Source: Solirubrobacteraceae bacterium
GTDB taxonomy: Bacteria; Actinomycetota; Thermoleophilia; Solirubrobacterales; Solirubrobacteraceae
Direction of reading: 5' to 3'
Assembly: GCA_030043235.1 (NCBI GenBank)
Contig: JASHYF010000247.1
Location: 1 to 5,155, forward strand
DNA length: 5,155 nucleotides
Every line of letters begins with the position of its first letter. Positions within the stretch are counted from its first letter, which is position 1. The notes under the pieces were generated by a model that saw only the letters and a program-made list of their open reading frames with translations, did no database searches and was not told where the DNA came from. The position numbers and the translations under genes are program-made. Shown piece after piece: positions 4,582 to 5,155 of the stretch.

Positions 4582-5155
4582 GCGGCGCGCGGCTATCGGC
4601 GCTGGACGCGTCGTTCCTCGCCGTGGAGACGCCCACGGCGCACATGCACGTGGGCTGGGTCGCATCGTTCTCGGCGCCCCACGACGGCCGGCTGCCGAGC
4701 TTCCCGCAGGTGCGCGAGCACATCGAGCGGCGGATCTCGCGCGCGCCGCGCTACCGCCAGATGCTCGCCCCGGTGCCGCTAGGCCTGCGCGCCCCCGAGT
4801 GGGTGGACGATCCGAGGTTCGCGGTGGATCGCCATGTGTACTGGGCTCCCGGCCCGCTGCACGATCTCGTGGACGAGGTGATGTCGGTGCCGCTGCGCCG
4901 CAACCGGCCGCTGTGGGAGATGTGGATCAACCGCACCCCGGGCGAGCGCGAGCTCACGATCGTGGGCAAGGCCCACCACTGCATGGTCGACGGCCTCGCC
5001 GCGGTCGAGCTGGCCTCGATGCTGCTGGACGTGACGCCCGAGCCGAGCGCGTGCGAGCCCGACCGCTGGCGGCCCGAGCCCACGCCGAGCGCCGAGCGGC
5101 TGCTCGCGCGCGGGGCGCGCGACCTGCTCGCGGAGCAGCTCGAGCTGCTGCAGCT
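4578..5155 (+). CDS. Wax ester synthase/diacylglycerol acyltransferase (WS/DGAT), 3' end outside window
   Basis: The frame stays open for 192 codons to the window edge; full-length family members have about 450-500 residues, so only the N-terminal part is present. It opens with RLSALDASFLAVETPTAHMH, the standard WS/DGAT N-terminus. RRNRPLWEMW follows at about 107-116, and the catalytic HHxxxDG motif is HHCMVDG at 133-139 (positions 4974-4994). The second His is the presumed base that activates the acceptor hydroxyl. The enzyme transfers acyl groups from acyl-CoA to a fatty alcohol or diacylglycerol, making wax esters or triacylglycerol at the membrane or lipid-body surface. The GTG at 4578 overlaps the SDR stop by four bases (GTGA) and fits the family N-terminus. 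An in-frame ATG at 4539 would add 13 residues and is the main alternative start. Confidence 0.93.
   Translation, partial: MSGARLSALDASFLAVETPTAHMHVGWVASFSAPHDGRLPSFPQVREHIERRISRAPRYRQMLAPVPLGLRAPEWVDDPRFAVDRHVYWAPGPLHDLVDEVMSVPLRRNRPLWEMWINRTPGERELTIVGKAHHCMVDGLAAVELASMLLDVTPEPSACEPDRWRPEPTPSAERLLARGARDLLAEQLELLQ

Noticed and set aside
3214..4665. Minus-strand open frame of 483 codons opposite the SDR gene
   Set aside because: The plus strand carries clear SDR motifs; the antisense product is Arg/His/Ala-rich filler typical of shadow frames.

Overview
The window comes from a very GC-rich bacterial chromosome. GTG starts, four-base GTGA gene overlaps, a luciferase-like F420/flavin-type oxidoreductase, a STAS anti-sigma antagonist and a wax ester synthase/diacylglycerol acyltransferase together point to an actinobacterium. 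A Thermoleophilia-type lineage (Solirubrobacterales) is my guess from general style, not something the sequence proves. I see no RNA gene, CRISPR array, insertion sequence or phage gene.

Layout. (1) 2-877, minus strand: an MsnO8-type LLM-class oxidoreductase cut off by the window start. (2) 878-967: a short divergent promoter region. (3) 968-2551, plus strand: three genes reading the same way. They are a 137-residue glycine-rich four-helix membrane protein, a 115-residue unrecognised protein that proves to be an internal duplication, and a 260-residue lipoprotein whose GTG start overlaps the previous stop. (4) 2460-2846, minus strand: a STAS-domain protein convergent with the lipoprotein. Its conserved half ends abruptly and the reading frame runs into the antisense of the lipoprotein 3' end, so it looks truncated. 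(5) 2847-3330: about 480 bases without a convincing gene, poorer in GC at codon-third-like positions, with several hairpins, dyads and a T6 tract. (6) 3331-4581 and 4578-5155, plus strand: a FAR/thioester-reductase-like extended SDR translationally coupled to a WS/DGAT acyltransferase that runs off the window end.

How the genes may work together. The last two genes make a plausible lipid pair: an NAD(P)H-dependent reductase acting on an acyl thioester or other lipid carbonyl, followed by an O-acyltransferase that esterifies an alcohol or diacylglycerol with acyl-CoA (wax ester or triacylglycerol storage). The three-gene plus-strand set (membrane protein, duplicated cytosolic protein, lipoprotein) looks like an envelope-related unit of unknown function. 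The observations most worth a second look are the internally duplicated 115-residue protein, the broken STAS gene, the 27-base tandem duplication at the start of the SDR gene, and the structured intergenic region between the STAS and SDR genes.
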